From NCBI RefSeq assembly GCF_958298935.1, contig NC_084921.1:34722001-34786000 (forward strand): a DNA stretch of 64,000 nt, written 5' to 3'. Under the pieces are notes generated by a model. That model ran no database searches, was not told where the DNA came from, and saw only the letters and a list, made by a program, of their open reading frames with translations. The number at the start of each line of letters is the position of its first letter. The stretch's first letter is position 1. Of the stretch, positions 24,763-34,708 are shown one piece after another. The position numbers were made by a program, and so were the translations under genes. The stretch comes from Phragmites australis (taxonomy: Eukaryota; Streptophyta; Magnoliopsida; Poales; Poaceae).

Positions 24763-25464
24763 TCACTTCGCTGCGGCCAAAGCTCCGGCGATTGCCAGAG
24801 CATCGTTCCCGGCCACGGCGACCAAGGACTCCTCGTGGTGGAACCGCGTCTGCTGCTTGGCGATGAACGCCTCGACCGCCCGCCGGAACTCCTCCTTGTC
24901 CTCCGGCGGTGCCGCCGACGTCGACCGTCGCCTCCGCCCGTTCTCCGACTCCGCACGCCGCAGCTCCGGCGACGCCGCCCTCCTCCAGCCGCCGCCGCCG
25001 CCGGGTTTCTCCGATCTGCTGCGCCGCGGTGGTGGGGCGCGCACTGTCGTCACGTGCACCGCCAGCTTGTCCTCGAACACCGCGTCCTCTTCCTCGGGGG
25101 CCGGCGCCTCGGCGATTGGAGGAAATGGCGGCGGCGCGGCAGTGAAGGGGAGGAACTGGTCTTGCGCGGCGTGGTCGGAGCACGTCGATTGGGAGGGGGA
25201 GGAGGAAGATGAGCCGTTGTCGCGGCGGGAGAGAGCGAGGAGGAGGAGCACTATGGCGTTGGCGAGGAGAAAGACGGAGCGGGGGTGGAGGAGGAAGGAG
25301 ACGGCGAGGCGGAGCGCGGACGAGGCCGCGGCGGCGGCGCAGGGGAGGCGGGGGAAGTAGCGGGAGAGGAGGACGGCCAGGGCCAGGAGCTCCGCCGCAC
25401 GCACGACGCGCCACGCAACGCGGAGCCGCACGGAGGCGGCCGGGCCCCTGGCATCGGCGGCCAT
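24763..25464 (-). CDS. DUF4408/DUF761 family protein
   Basis: A single uninterrupted 233-residue frame, very GC-rich, typical of an intronless grass gene. Residues about 24-45 and 62-81 are hydrophobic. The second segment (HPRSVFLLANAIVLLLLALS) has the shape of the DUF4408 membrane-associated domain. The middle is low-complexity (Ser, Pro, Gly, acidic and basic runs). The C-terminal segment DKEEFRRAVEAFIAKQQTRF (about 189-208) fits the DUF761 motif that ends many plant proteins of this class. Biochemical function is unknown; relatives are described only by these domains. The ATG at 25464 is chosen because the hydrophobic N-terminus follows it directly. The antisense frames over the locus are shadows. 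Confidence 0.88.
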   Translation of the reverse strand: MAADARGPAASVRLRVAWRVVRAAELLALAVLLSRYFPRLPCAAAAASSALRLAVSFLLHPRSVFLLANAIVLLLLALSRRDNGSSSSSPSQSTCSDHAAQDQFLPFTAAPPPFPPIAEAPAPEEEDAVFEDKLAVHVTTVRAPPPRRSRSEKPGGGGGWRRAASPELRRAESENGRRRRSTSAAPPEDKEEFRRAVEAFIAKQQTRFHHEESLVAVAGNDALAIAGALAAAK

Positions 25465-25735
25465 TGAGCGCAGCGCGGCGGTAGAATTAGAAAGCAGCGC
25501 AGCGCGGCGGTGGTTTTGTTTCGTTTCCGTTTGGACGGAGAGGCGTGCGCAGTGCTACTCTGCGTGAGCCAGTGGGTTTAGGGGAGTGTGGGGTGTACCC
25601 GTCCACTTCTCTGCACTTCACTCATGGGTTTGGCTGCGGAGTGTGGTGGCTGTGGGTTTTAATATAGGTGATGTTCAGACATTTTTTTGGGCAGCTTTTT
25701 TCTTTTCAGTTTTCAAATTTTAATTCGGTTTTATT
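25465..25735 (-). promoter_or_regulatory. Promoter and 5' leader of the DUF4408/DUF761 gene
   Basis: On the minus strand a TATATTAA motif lies at about 25659-25666, some 195 bp before the ATG, with no competing open frame between. This is a plausible core promoter with a 150-170 base leader. No other elements are claimed. Confidence 0.4.
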
Positions 25736-26104
25736 AGTGCCAAATTATTAGGCGATAATGTCATGTAACAGTTTCTTCATTAGTGTCCTAGTGCACACAA
25801 TGGACTACCATCCACACAGAGCATAAAAAAAGTGAGTGAAGAAAGCAATGTATTGTATTAGTTTTGTAGGCTTGAGTGGAATATAGATATGTCGAAATAA
25901 ATATTTATTGTGTACTAAAATGTTCTAGATATTTATTTTTCTGTCTTTTAGTTTTAAATTTTTATTTTTGTTTATTATGCTGAAAAATAGTTATAAGATG
26001 ACAATGTCGTGTAATGATTTCTTATAGTGTCTTAGCGCACATAATAGATTACAATCTACACAGAGTGCTACAATAAACCAAGTTAATGGAGAAAGCAAGA
26101 TACG
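25736..26104. repeat. Dispersed repeat flanking the Harbinger element, left copies
   Basis: Two partial units in tandem (about 25736-25980 and 25981-26104) share GACAATGTCGTGTAATG, AGTGTCTTAGCGCACA, ATCTACACAGAG and GGAGAAAGCAAGATAC. The same order of motifs recurs at 30590-30760, on the other side of the Harbinger element, in the same orientation. Confidence 0.75.
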
Positions 26105-27000
26105 CGCGTGGAGGAAAGAAACACGCTAGCGTCACCGTCCCTGAAAATACTGGCACGAAGCAAATCAGCAGAGTCATGGGAGCACTCCAGCGTGACCCTT
26201 TTCTTTGCCTCTCTCGAGCAGATTCTAGGAGTCCAGGGAACGTGTCTCCAACGTAGCTTGCCTCATCTTCTCATATCCACCATCCACTCTCGATCTCACC
26301 CTCCCCATCCACCAAATCCACTCTCACACTCTCTCCCTCCCCCAAATCTGATTGAGAGATTGAGTGGGGCAGGACAAATCGCGTGCTACTGCTCTAGAAC
26401 AATTTGTTGCTCCTTGAGTGAATCTGAGAGTCCGGCTGTGAGGAGATCAAGTGGGGTAGGACATAGGATAGGGCTTCAAATCTGCTCCAAATCCAGATGT
26501 GGGCAACTCTCCCTCTCTTCCAAATCCAGCTCCAGATTTGCTACTCCATCAGCACCGTGCTCAGATAGTGCTCATAGTGCACAACCAATCGGCCCCCTGC
26601 CCTCCCCCCAACCAAGTAATGTGCATACATCCTCTTAGGTGATTCTTTCTCCATTTCCCCTTCTAATCACCATGGCCATATGGGCAGGGGGTTTTCCATG
26701 TGATTGTCGTCATTGTTGCATCTAATTTCTATCTCGTGCTCTCCAAATTGGTGTGGCTCTAAGGTAAAATCCATTTTGTTACTTAGATGGACCAAAGGAG
26801 GTAGTTACACTTGCAATATTTCTTCAATTGCTATTACCACTACTACATGTTGAGGAAAAGGTTGCTTACTGTTGTTGTTTTATGTCTAACCAGTTACTCG
26901 CATTTGATTAATATACGAAAGAGAAATAGAAATAGCATATGGTCCCTTGCTGGATAGAGATGTGCCACGAGAGACACGGCTAAATTGTCTATATAAGGTA
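26105..27000. other. Leader-like region before the Harbinger transposase
   Basis: A CT-rich stretch (26270-26345) and a long but compositionally odd open frame (26108-26638, plus strand) with no recognised domain. The position fits a promoter and untranslated leader for the transposase downstream. Not called a gene. Confidence 0.35.
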
Positions 27001-28171
27001 CTTAAGCCCATTGTATTTTTGAGTTGCGCGTACAGAAAGCCGTTTTTCATAGGCTTTGTGATCATCTCAGATCATGGGGTCTTTTGAGTGACATCTTTCA
27101 TGTCATAGTGGAAGAAAAAGTTACAATGTTCATGCATGTAGTGGGACAAAAATGGTCTAATAGAATTGTTGGTTTTGAGTTTATTCGATCAGATGAGACT
27201 GTTAGTAGATATATCAATGATGTTCTAGATACACTTGTTATACTAGCTAACTCATATACATCATAACCACTAAAACACATCTAAAGATCACAAGCAGCCC
27301 TAGAAGATTCCACCCTTACTTTGAGGTAAACTCACCACATTCCTTGTGCTAGGCTTCCAAGCATATGCGTGGATGCATATTCATCTAATTAAAACAATAT
27401 TTATGTTCTCTGAGGGATGTATAGGAGCCTTGGATGGTACTCATGTACCAACATCTGTCCCTATACATATGCAAGATACGTTTAGGGGTAGAAAGTCCAT
27501 TCCAACTCAAAATGGTCTTGCAGGTGTTGATTTTGACTGATTCATATATGTCCTTGCTGGGTGGGAGGGATCAGCCTATGATTCACATGTGCTTCAAGAC
27601 ACCTTAAAACTCATCCCAATGGACTAAAAATACCAGAATGTATGACCTCAAGTTGTGATAACATTAAACATCACATTAGTTGACCACTAATCTTAGGGGC
27701 CATGTTTATATTGTAGGAAAATTCTTTCTAGCTGATGCTGGATATGTAGCAAGACCTAGGATACTACCACCATACCATGGTGTTCGTTATCACCTTAAAG
27801 AATATAAAGATGCTAGAGAACCAGAAGATTACAAGGAGTTATTCAATCATCGACACTCCTCACTTAAGACAACAGTTGAACGAGCATTTGACACCCTGAA
27901 GAATAGGTTTAATATCCTATTAAGTCAACCAAATTTCTCTTTGAAAACACAAGTGAAGATTGTGGTTGCATGTTATGTATTTCACAATTGGATACTAGAG
28001 AATGGTGATGATGAGTATGTTTATGATGATGCATCTTGGTATAGAGCCCTACCAAGGAGTAATAGGATCTATCGTGACATACCGTATGAGAACCGAGATT
28101 GGGTACTTAAAAGAGACCAGCTAGCACAAACTATGTGGGAAGATAAAGTGAGCATCTACGTTAGAGACTAA
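27000..28171 (+). pseudogene. PIF/Harbinger transposase (DDE_Tnp_4), degenerate
   Basis: The N-terminal part (27024-27266) reads VFHRLCDHLRSWGLL and VGQKWSNRIVGFEF, matching the helical region before the catalytic core. After a frameshift RRFHPYFE appears, then an apparent intron, then CIGALDGTHVPTSVP (first catalytic Asp, about 27420-27465). Next come FRGRKS and VLAGWEGSAYDSHVL after a stop at 27538-27540. The last frame has FFLADAGY (second Asp, about 27723), YHGVRYHLKEY and SSLKTTVERAF (catalytic Glu, about 27862-27894). Stops and frame breaks show it is inactive, although all three acidic residues survive. The transposase would cut at TTA/TAA targets together with its Myb-like partner, encoded next in the same orientation. 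Confidence 0.9.
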
Positions 28172-28412
28172 TTGAGAAATGGGGAATGCCAACATTGATA
28201 GTTAGTTAGAACATTTTGCTTATGTACTTATGTGGCAAAATTGGGTCTTTCCCTTGTGACATTATGGGATTAATCTATGTAAAACATTTTATTTACATGC
28301 TTTGACTAAAAAGTTTAAACCTCCAGAGTTACTAAATCCTATATTTCAACTATTTTACTTCATGTTAGATATATATTCGGTATGATTTTGCTACTGACTT
28401 CTCTTTAACTGA

Positions 28413-29363
28413 ACTAGTAATAGGAAAGGTAAAAGGGAAGGTGGAAGGTGAGGGGTCTACCTGTGAGAGATCTATCAGTTGGGAGGATGAACAAACTAAG
28501 TTCATGCTTAACTGGTATATTCAGTACAAGAAAGATTAGCACGCAGGGTTTGTTTGGAAAAAACAACACCATATGAAGTGTGTTGATACTTTAAACAAAG
28601 AGTTTGCTTTGAGGGTAACACTTATCCAAGTTTGTTGTCACTACATGCACTACAAAGAGAATTGGAAGATAGTTGAGATAGCTTTAAACAAGAGTGGTAA
28701 TAGTTTTGATGCCATTAAATGCAAGCTGACTATATCTGAGTCTGAAAAAGCCCAACTCAAAGTATGTATATACAATTTTTGTTTATAAAGAAGTAAGTAC
28801 ATATGGGAACCTAACTCATTGATATATATGCATGCAAGAAGAACCTAACTCATTGGTATATATGCATGCAAGAAGAACCTAACTCATTGGTATATATGCA
28901 TGCAAGACAGTGATAGGGGCTTGATTGCTAAGCCCATAAAATTGTTCCATGAGATGTCAGAGCTTTTCTCAAGCATCAATACTGAAGGTTCCCTTGCAAT
29001 GGACCAAAATACATGCTTGGATGATGGCCATAAATATGAAGATAGTGACTCATAAGATATGAATGACATGTTTGGCTATACACCAGCTATTGACCTCTGT
29101 AGTAATGACTCTGATACATTAGCATCACCTATAGCTCCTAAAATAACACCTAATACTACAGGAAGTGCATATAATGGTTCTTGTAGCATACCTCGATAGA
29201 GGATAGAGGCACTGAACATTGCTACCAATGATAAGATCAATATTGATCAGTACTTACCGCTTCCTATGAATGAAGGTTTGCGTGGTTTCCTAGCTGCAGC
29301 CAATGACACAACTTTGGAGACCTAGGTGTACCAGTTCTTATGCGACCTGGATGATAGCCACTG
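28413..29363 (+). pseudogene. Myb/SANT-like partner protein of the Harbinger element, degenerate
   Basis: Blocks ISWEDEQTKFMLNWYIQYKK (about 28479-28538), WKKQHHMKCVDTLNKEFAL (28557-28613), ENWKIVEIALNKSGNSFDA (28661-28715) and ISESEKAQLK match the Myb/SANT-like DNA-binding domain of Harbinger second proteins. After a 34-bp repeat array, the C-terminal half resumes with IKLFHEMSELF and SLAMDQNTCLDD (28940-29025). It continues to DYLPL-like and GLRGFLAAA segments ending near 29363. Internal stops occur (for example TAA near 29054, TAG near 29199). These proteins normally bind the ends and bring the transposase into the nucleus. Confidence 0.85.
28807..28908. repeat. Three tandem copies of a 34-bp unit
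   Basis: The unit starts GAACCTAACTCATTGGTATA and ends ATGCATGCAAGAA, beginning at 28807, 28841 and 28875. The copies are almost identical, so the expansion is recent. It lies at the junction between the Myb/SANT domain and the C-terminal half of the partner gene, probably in an intron. Confidence 0.95.
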
Positions 29364-30430
29364 ATTAGTTGTGTTGCATGCTCGTAGGTATTTTGCTGAC
29401 CTCTTTTGCTGTTTCACAGAGTGGATATACTAATTAGCTAATGTTAGAACCTTGTAAATTTAATGCTCAAGTTGTATCTACACACACGTTGATTATTATT
29501 TTTATAAAGAGAAATCATTGTTACACACACTGAACTGATGCAGGTTGATATGTTTGAGGGGCAACGTATCCTGTGAAACCAGCTACGCCGCTGCATCCCT
29601 GCATCCGCTCATCATGGCCGCTTCGATCAAAATCCAACGATACAGCAGCGCTCCGTTGTTTCGCCTGTACGGCAGCTTGATTCTTCTCATAGAGATCATA
29701 TCGATCTTGCAAAATTAAAGTAGATTGTGTAATAGATATGGTGCAAATATTATAAGCATCATCTTCTAAAGTTCCAATATGTAAGATCTGGCTAGTATTG
29801 GAACGATACCATGGTGCAAATCCTATAGATTGCTACAGCTCGTAAATACTTCTACCATAGCGTGCGGGTGTTGTAATTGTGTTACTCTAGTTACCATGAC
29901 TTGAATGATAACTGTCGTTGATATTTATATGTTTAAAAATAGTTGTTGAAAATATAGTGGTTTGAATTGTAGCCATTTAAATATTATGACACAATTAAGT
30001 GATATGGCCATTTAGACACAAGGAAGAAAAAGAGGGGTAAACAACCTTGTTTGGATTACTGAAAGAATTTTCATCCATGACACTGCTAGATGTGAGCACA
30101 GTGGTGGTTGATCCCACCGCGTTAACACTGGCCTGAAGTCCACGTGTGGAGATTGTGAGGCAATTTGGTAACCTCACCATTTAATACCTAGGGGTGATTG
30201 TATCAAAGTTTGGTCACAAACCAAACAATGCCTATAAACTTTTGCCAAACCTGTGGCAAGTCTTATGGTAATAATTCAAACACTGGCATTATCCAATTTG
30301 CCATAAGTTAGGTAATTCTTGGTAATCAACTAAACAACCTAGATTCTCTAGCAAATTAGACATGTCATAATTGTGGCTCATGCCTAACCTTAACTGTGGC
30401 ATGCTTAGTTACCAACCAAACATGCACTAA
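29364..30430. other. Non-coding 3' region of the Harbinger element
   Basis: AT-rich sequence without a supported gene. At 30185-30430 there is MITE-like sequence with AAACCAAACAATGCC near one side and GTTACCAACCAAACATGCAC at the other. This may include the right end of the Harbinger element, but no matching left end was identified. Confidence 0.4.
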
Positions 30431-30770
30431 GTCTATAATAGAGGCAATGGACTTGAGTGGAATATAGCAAGATACTATAAGTCTATAATAGAGGCAATGG
30501 ACTTGAGTGGAATATAGGTATACCAAAAAAACAAACATTTATTGTATAAAAGCATTTAAAATTTGAGTTTTTAATTTTTTTAAGTACTAAATTATTAGGT
30601 GACAATGTCGTGTAATTGTCGTTTAATAGTGTCTATCACACACAATTGACCATAATCCACACAGGATGTTATGATAAAAATAAATAGGTGGAGAAAGCAA
30701 GATACTCCTGTAATGGGACAGTGGGCTTGAGCGGAATATAGGTATGTTGAAGCAAACAATATTATATCTT
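30431..30770. repeat. Dispersed repeat flanking the Harbinger element, right copy
   Basis: Begins with a 50-bp unit repeated twice (GTCTATAATAGAGGCAATGG at 30431 and 30481). It then shows GACAATGTCGTGTAATTG, CACACAATTGACC, ATCCACACAGGATG and GGAGAAAGCAAGATAC in the same order as 25736-26104. Confidence 0.75.
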
Positions 30771-33139
30771 AATTGAATGGATTTAGCTAAAGTGTGGAAT
30801 GGCTCTAAAGTACGGAATGGCATTGCTTTTGTGAGTGTGCCATTGGCCACTGGCATATACATAAATTTTAGTGACATATACAAATAGCGAGTCTAAAATG
30901 GCACACGAACAGAACAACGAATTACCAATGACATACAAAGAAACGTTTTCCTTACCATTGTTGAATGGTGGTGCTCCTGCTTTGTCCAAACCTTTTTCTT
31001 AGTTTGCAGCTCGATACTGTTGTTAGACTCTCTACTAACTCAACCTACGCGCGCATTGCCTGTTTGTGAGGCGATTTTTTTTCTTTTAAGCGCAAGTCAC
31101 ATTGTACGGCCATTAGATCAACATTCATTCGAACCATCAACTGGTGTATACAAATCAATAGCTACAAAAAGTGAAGTACACTCAAGGAAAAAATTAAGAA
31201 GCAAACATGTTTAATAACGAATCACAGTTATTGCGTTATGAATAAAATCACTTACTGTGGCTAATCGAACAATGCAGCTTACTCCGGAGATTCGGATGGA
31301 CCAACGGGAAATGACCTCGATTATGCCTGTGCGCAGACTATGATCGACTATCCAATCCACGAGATAGGGGCAGAGATCTTTGGGCCGTTAATAAGTGGTT
31401 TCTGAATAAATATTAGACATCTTTTCATCCTTTTTGGTCGGAGTTTCATTGTCACTTTGCAGCCTACTCAACCAAATCAATAGGGAATCTTTTGCACTTC
31501 CTTAGGATGCAAGCGGGCCGGCACACGGATTTTGAGGTCCACTTAACTACAATTATAATTATACTTTACATCTATTCTTATATTAGTGGATGAAAAATAA
31601 AATAGTATACAGATTCTAATGACGAGTTAAGTCTGTTCAGTAGAGATCTCCTTGATTCAAATTATCTATGAAGAGTAATTATCTGGGGAAGTGATTCTGT
31701 AGTTGAAAGTGATTCTCTAGAATAAATTATATGTAGTAAGTGATTTTGTACGAGAAGTGAATTAGAGGAAGCTGTTTTTTTTAGTTTTTCAGTTTCCAGT
31801 TTATTTCAGAAAATCACCCCTACGAATTCTACTTAAAATATAAAAACTGAAAGCTGCTATTTGACAAAGCTTCTCTAAATCCAACTAAAACACTGCTCTA
31901 GTAACTATGCTAAACATATCCTTATGGGTTATCCCTTGCATCCTACCTTTCCTGCATCATGTGTATACAGGATACACCTGACTTGAACGAGTTCAGTCAT
32001 CCACCGGCAGGGACGGAGCTAGAAAACAATCAAAGGGGAGCTAATTAGGATAAATTGAGTATTAGGTGTCAAATAAAAAAATTGTATTATTATACATAAT
32101 TTTTTTTGAGTTATATAGAGTAAATCATCAACCATATGGGGCCACGACTGATCGCTGATGGAGTACTTACTCGTTAATAATATTCGTAATTATCTGTAGC
32201 CTTTGCCCTTCATCCTCTAATGGAGTACTACTATGGATGAATCATCATGTCATAACGTTTCTTTTTCAGGTGAGGAATCCAAGAAAGCAACCGAAAAGCT
32301 CCCATCTGACCACATCATGCACGCACCAGGTGCGAGGCACAGGGGCATCAGCCATAGGGCCCGGGTCCCCGGAGAGCCGAGAGCGACATGCATCCACTGC
32401 ACGAGCAGTCGAGCACCTCCTGAACTGGACGCCACGGCCATCCCTCCGTAGAGCTACTAGAAGGTAGCCTTGCCTGTACCGCGCATCCGGGGAATTGAAC
32501 ACGGCGCGCGCGCGCTGGGCAGAGAGAGAGAGGAGGGGACCCCCCCTCCCCCTCACAAGGTCGTCACAGGTTTGGTGGTCTCAGAGATCACGTGAATCGT
32601 GGCATGCAAACTACTCGTCCTGCACAATCCTGAATGGCAAGTCACAGAGGCCAGGCCAAGGTCGCACGGGCAGGGGACGAAACGGTTTATGCAGGCCGCA
32701 CAGATTCTCAGGTTCTGCTTGATGGCTTCCCTCGCCGCAGACCGGTGTCAGGTCTGCTCACTGCTCAGGCAGCCAGGCGCAGCTGCGCACTGCTGTGTTG
32801 CGGACCTCAATAGCGTGGAGATCCGCGCGTGACGCGAGGCCGGAGCCGTACCGGAGGGGCTGCACTGCATTATTGCACGGGGGCTTTTGGTTCCACGTTC
32901 AAACTCTCCCTGAAGCCTGATGGACATAACTTTTACTAGGTGAGCACACGCGCTGAAAAACTGCAGCGTGCAAGCATTTATCCGTCGTCGATTTTTTTTA
33001 CGAACATTAATACGAAGCAAAAAACTTTGGGTCTTGTTTTGCCTCACCGACTGGTGAACGGCGACCGGGCGGCGGACTGGTGTCCACAGTTCGGCGCATG
33101 ACACGCAAGAGGCTCTCTCCGTGTGATAAACGGCGCATG
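30771..33139. other. Spacer with no supported gene
   Basis: AT-rich on the left (30771-32200) and GC-richer on the right (32300-33100), which has several overlapping open frames on both strands but no recognised domain. A MITE-like copy lies at 31629-31922 (separate entry). Nothing else is supported. Confidence 0.5.
31629..31922. mobile_element. MITE, family A, copy 1
   Basis: Ends AGTCTGTTCAGTAGAGATCTCC and, reversed, GGATATGTTTAGCATAGTTACT are imperfect inverted repeats. The interior contains AAGTGATTCTGTAG, GAAAGTGATTCTCTAGAATA and CAGTTTCCAGTTTATTTCAGA, closely matching the copy at 55645-55936. Superfamily is uncertain (hAT-like ends); no target duplication was confirmed. Confidence 0.65.
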
Positions 33140-33142
33140 TTA

Positions 33143-33539
33143 GGTGTGTTTGGTTGTCCTATGAGTTTTTTTAGTTACAGTATATATTATAAATGAGTAG
33201 AAGTAGATTAAATTAATACAGTGATTTTAAAAAGAAGAATGTTTGGTTATATGTATAGACGGATATAATGATTATGTACCTGTGAATGTAATGACCATAT
33301 GAAAATATTTGGTTATCTTCATAGATGGATATAGTGATCCTGCATCTGAAATTAACGAGCGGATCCGTTGCAGTATTATAGAAGATGCAATGCATCTATC
33401 GAGCTAGACTCTAACTATATAATTGTATCCACGGATGTAGAGAGGAATGGTACATGTAGGTAATTAAACGACATTCTCCACGAGAATATATACATAGTCA
33501 AACCTAATATGCTACTGATGCGGACAACTAAACATACCA
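33143..33539. mobile_element. MITE with TTA target duplication (Tourist-like)
   Basis: The left end GGTGTGTTTGGTTGTCC and the reversed right end GGTATGTTTAGTTGTCC differ at two positions. TTA lies on each side (33140-33142 and 33540-33542), allowing one extra base at the right end. A 3-bp TTA/TAA duplication is typical of PIF/Harbinger-derived MITEs. Length 397 bp with no coding capacity. Either Harbinger element in this window, or one elsewhere, might have mobilised it. Confidence 0.75.
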
Positions 33540-34195
33540 TTAACTGAGCGGGGGTGCTTTAGCACCCCTCCTTAGCTGATGCAAGTGGGAGCCACCTAAA
33601 CCCTTCTCTACTTAACTAGCGCATGGTCAAATAATCAGATGAGGAATAGAGGACCACATCAAAAACACCAAGAGAGAAGCTGCGCTAGTGCGCTGGTTGG
33701 GAAAGAGTTTTGCTAGGCCAACTATTCTGTTGCTCTTTCCTAAATCCTAACTAACCAGTCCAACACATTTCACTTGATATGTGAATTCTTATCCCTAATT
33801 CCCCAATCTTTTGATCCCTTTTTCCTCGATCTCATCCCCAATTTCCAAGTCAAGTGACCAACCAGCGTAGATGCACAGGCACTAGGGCGAATCCGCCCCT
33901 AGGCCAAGACCCAGGCTGGCCTATTCAAATATGGCATGGATATAAAAATTTCTATTGTTTCTACAGTAATTTCAATAGAAATTTGAGCCCATGGTCCGAG
34001 CTGAAGCCTAGCTTGCCATGGACCTGGGTCGGCCCCTGCACAAGCACAGGCAGGTGGATGAGTCATGAGTCATAAGTGGGCGGCCGACGAGCAGACATTC
34101 GAGCGAGTGGGTGGCGTGACGCGCACAATGCACGAAGGCGGGTGGCCGGGCTGATGGGCGATCGAGAGGCAGCAGCGCAACCGCTTACAAGGTAT
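33540..34195. other. Spacer with no supported gene
   Basis: Nothing beyond short chance frames is seen. Mixed GC content. Confidence 0.5.
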
Positions 34196-34708
34196 AAGGG
34201 TATGTTTGTTGGAGGAAATGATTTTATGGCTGAAAGTGGTTTTTTAGGATAAACTTATGAAGAAAATAATTATGTGAGAAAAGTAAATTAGGAGGAGCTA
34301 TTTTTTTAGCTCTCAGCATCTAGTTCGTTTTAGAGAATTATTTTCCCAAAATCATTCTAAAAACTAAAAATTGTAAACTGCTACTCCCTCTGATTGCAAA
34401 TATAGGTCATTTTAGCCTCCTCAACTATTCTCTAAATATAAGTTATTCTCGAACTTCTATGTACTTTTTTTTTCTTTCTTTCATTCCATTCTTGTTCTTG
34501 TTCAATAAATACTACCATTATCATAAATGAATAAGTTATTTTTTTCAATACTACAGAATAAATAAAGGATAACAAGATAATTTGATATACTTTTTTAATT
34601 CTTATATATAAATTTAAAACGATCTATATTTATAATTAGTGGGAGTATTTAACATAACTCTGACTAATTTCATAGTAAAATTGGTCCGAAAGGCTGTCAA
34701 ACAACCCT
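34196..34708. mobile_element. MITE, family A, copy 2, interrupted by a Stowaway
   Basis: Left end AAGGGTATGTTTG and reversed right end AAGGGTTGTTTG. The interior GGCTGAAAGTGG, AAGTAAATTAGGAGGAGCTA and CTAGTTCGTTTTAGAGAATT matches the other family A copies. The internal sequence is split at 34383 by a Stowaway-like element and resumes at 34646. Confidence 0.7.
34384..34645. mobile_element. Stowaway-like MITE nested in the family A MITE
   Basis: Starts CTCCCTCTGATTGCAAATATA and, reversed from the other end, CTCCCACTAATTATAAATATA. These form inverted repeats of the grass Stowaway (Tc1/Mariner-derived) type. It is flanked by TA on both sides (34382-34383 and 34646-34647), the expected target duplication. 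Length 262 bp, AT-rich, non-coding. Confidence 0.9.

Noticed and set aside
24707..25360. Long plus-strand frames opposite the DUF4408/DUF761 gene
   Set aside because: Antisense shadows of a very GC-rich coding region; Arg/Gly-rich with no domain.
26108..26638. 176-codon plus-strand frame before the first Harbinger transposase
   Set aside because: Low-complexity Ser/Pro-rich product of a CT-rich leader; no homology recognised.
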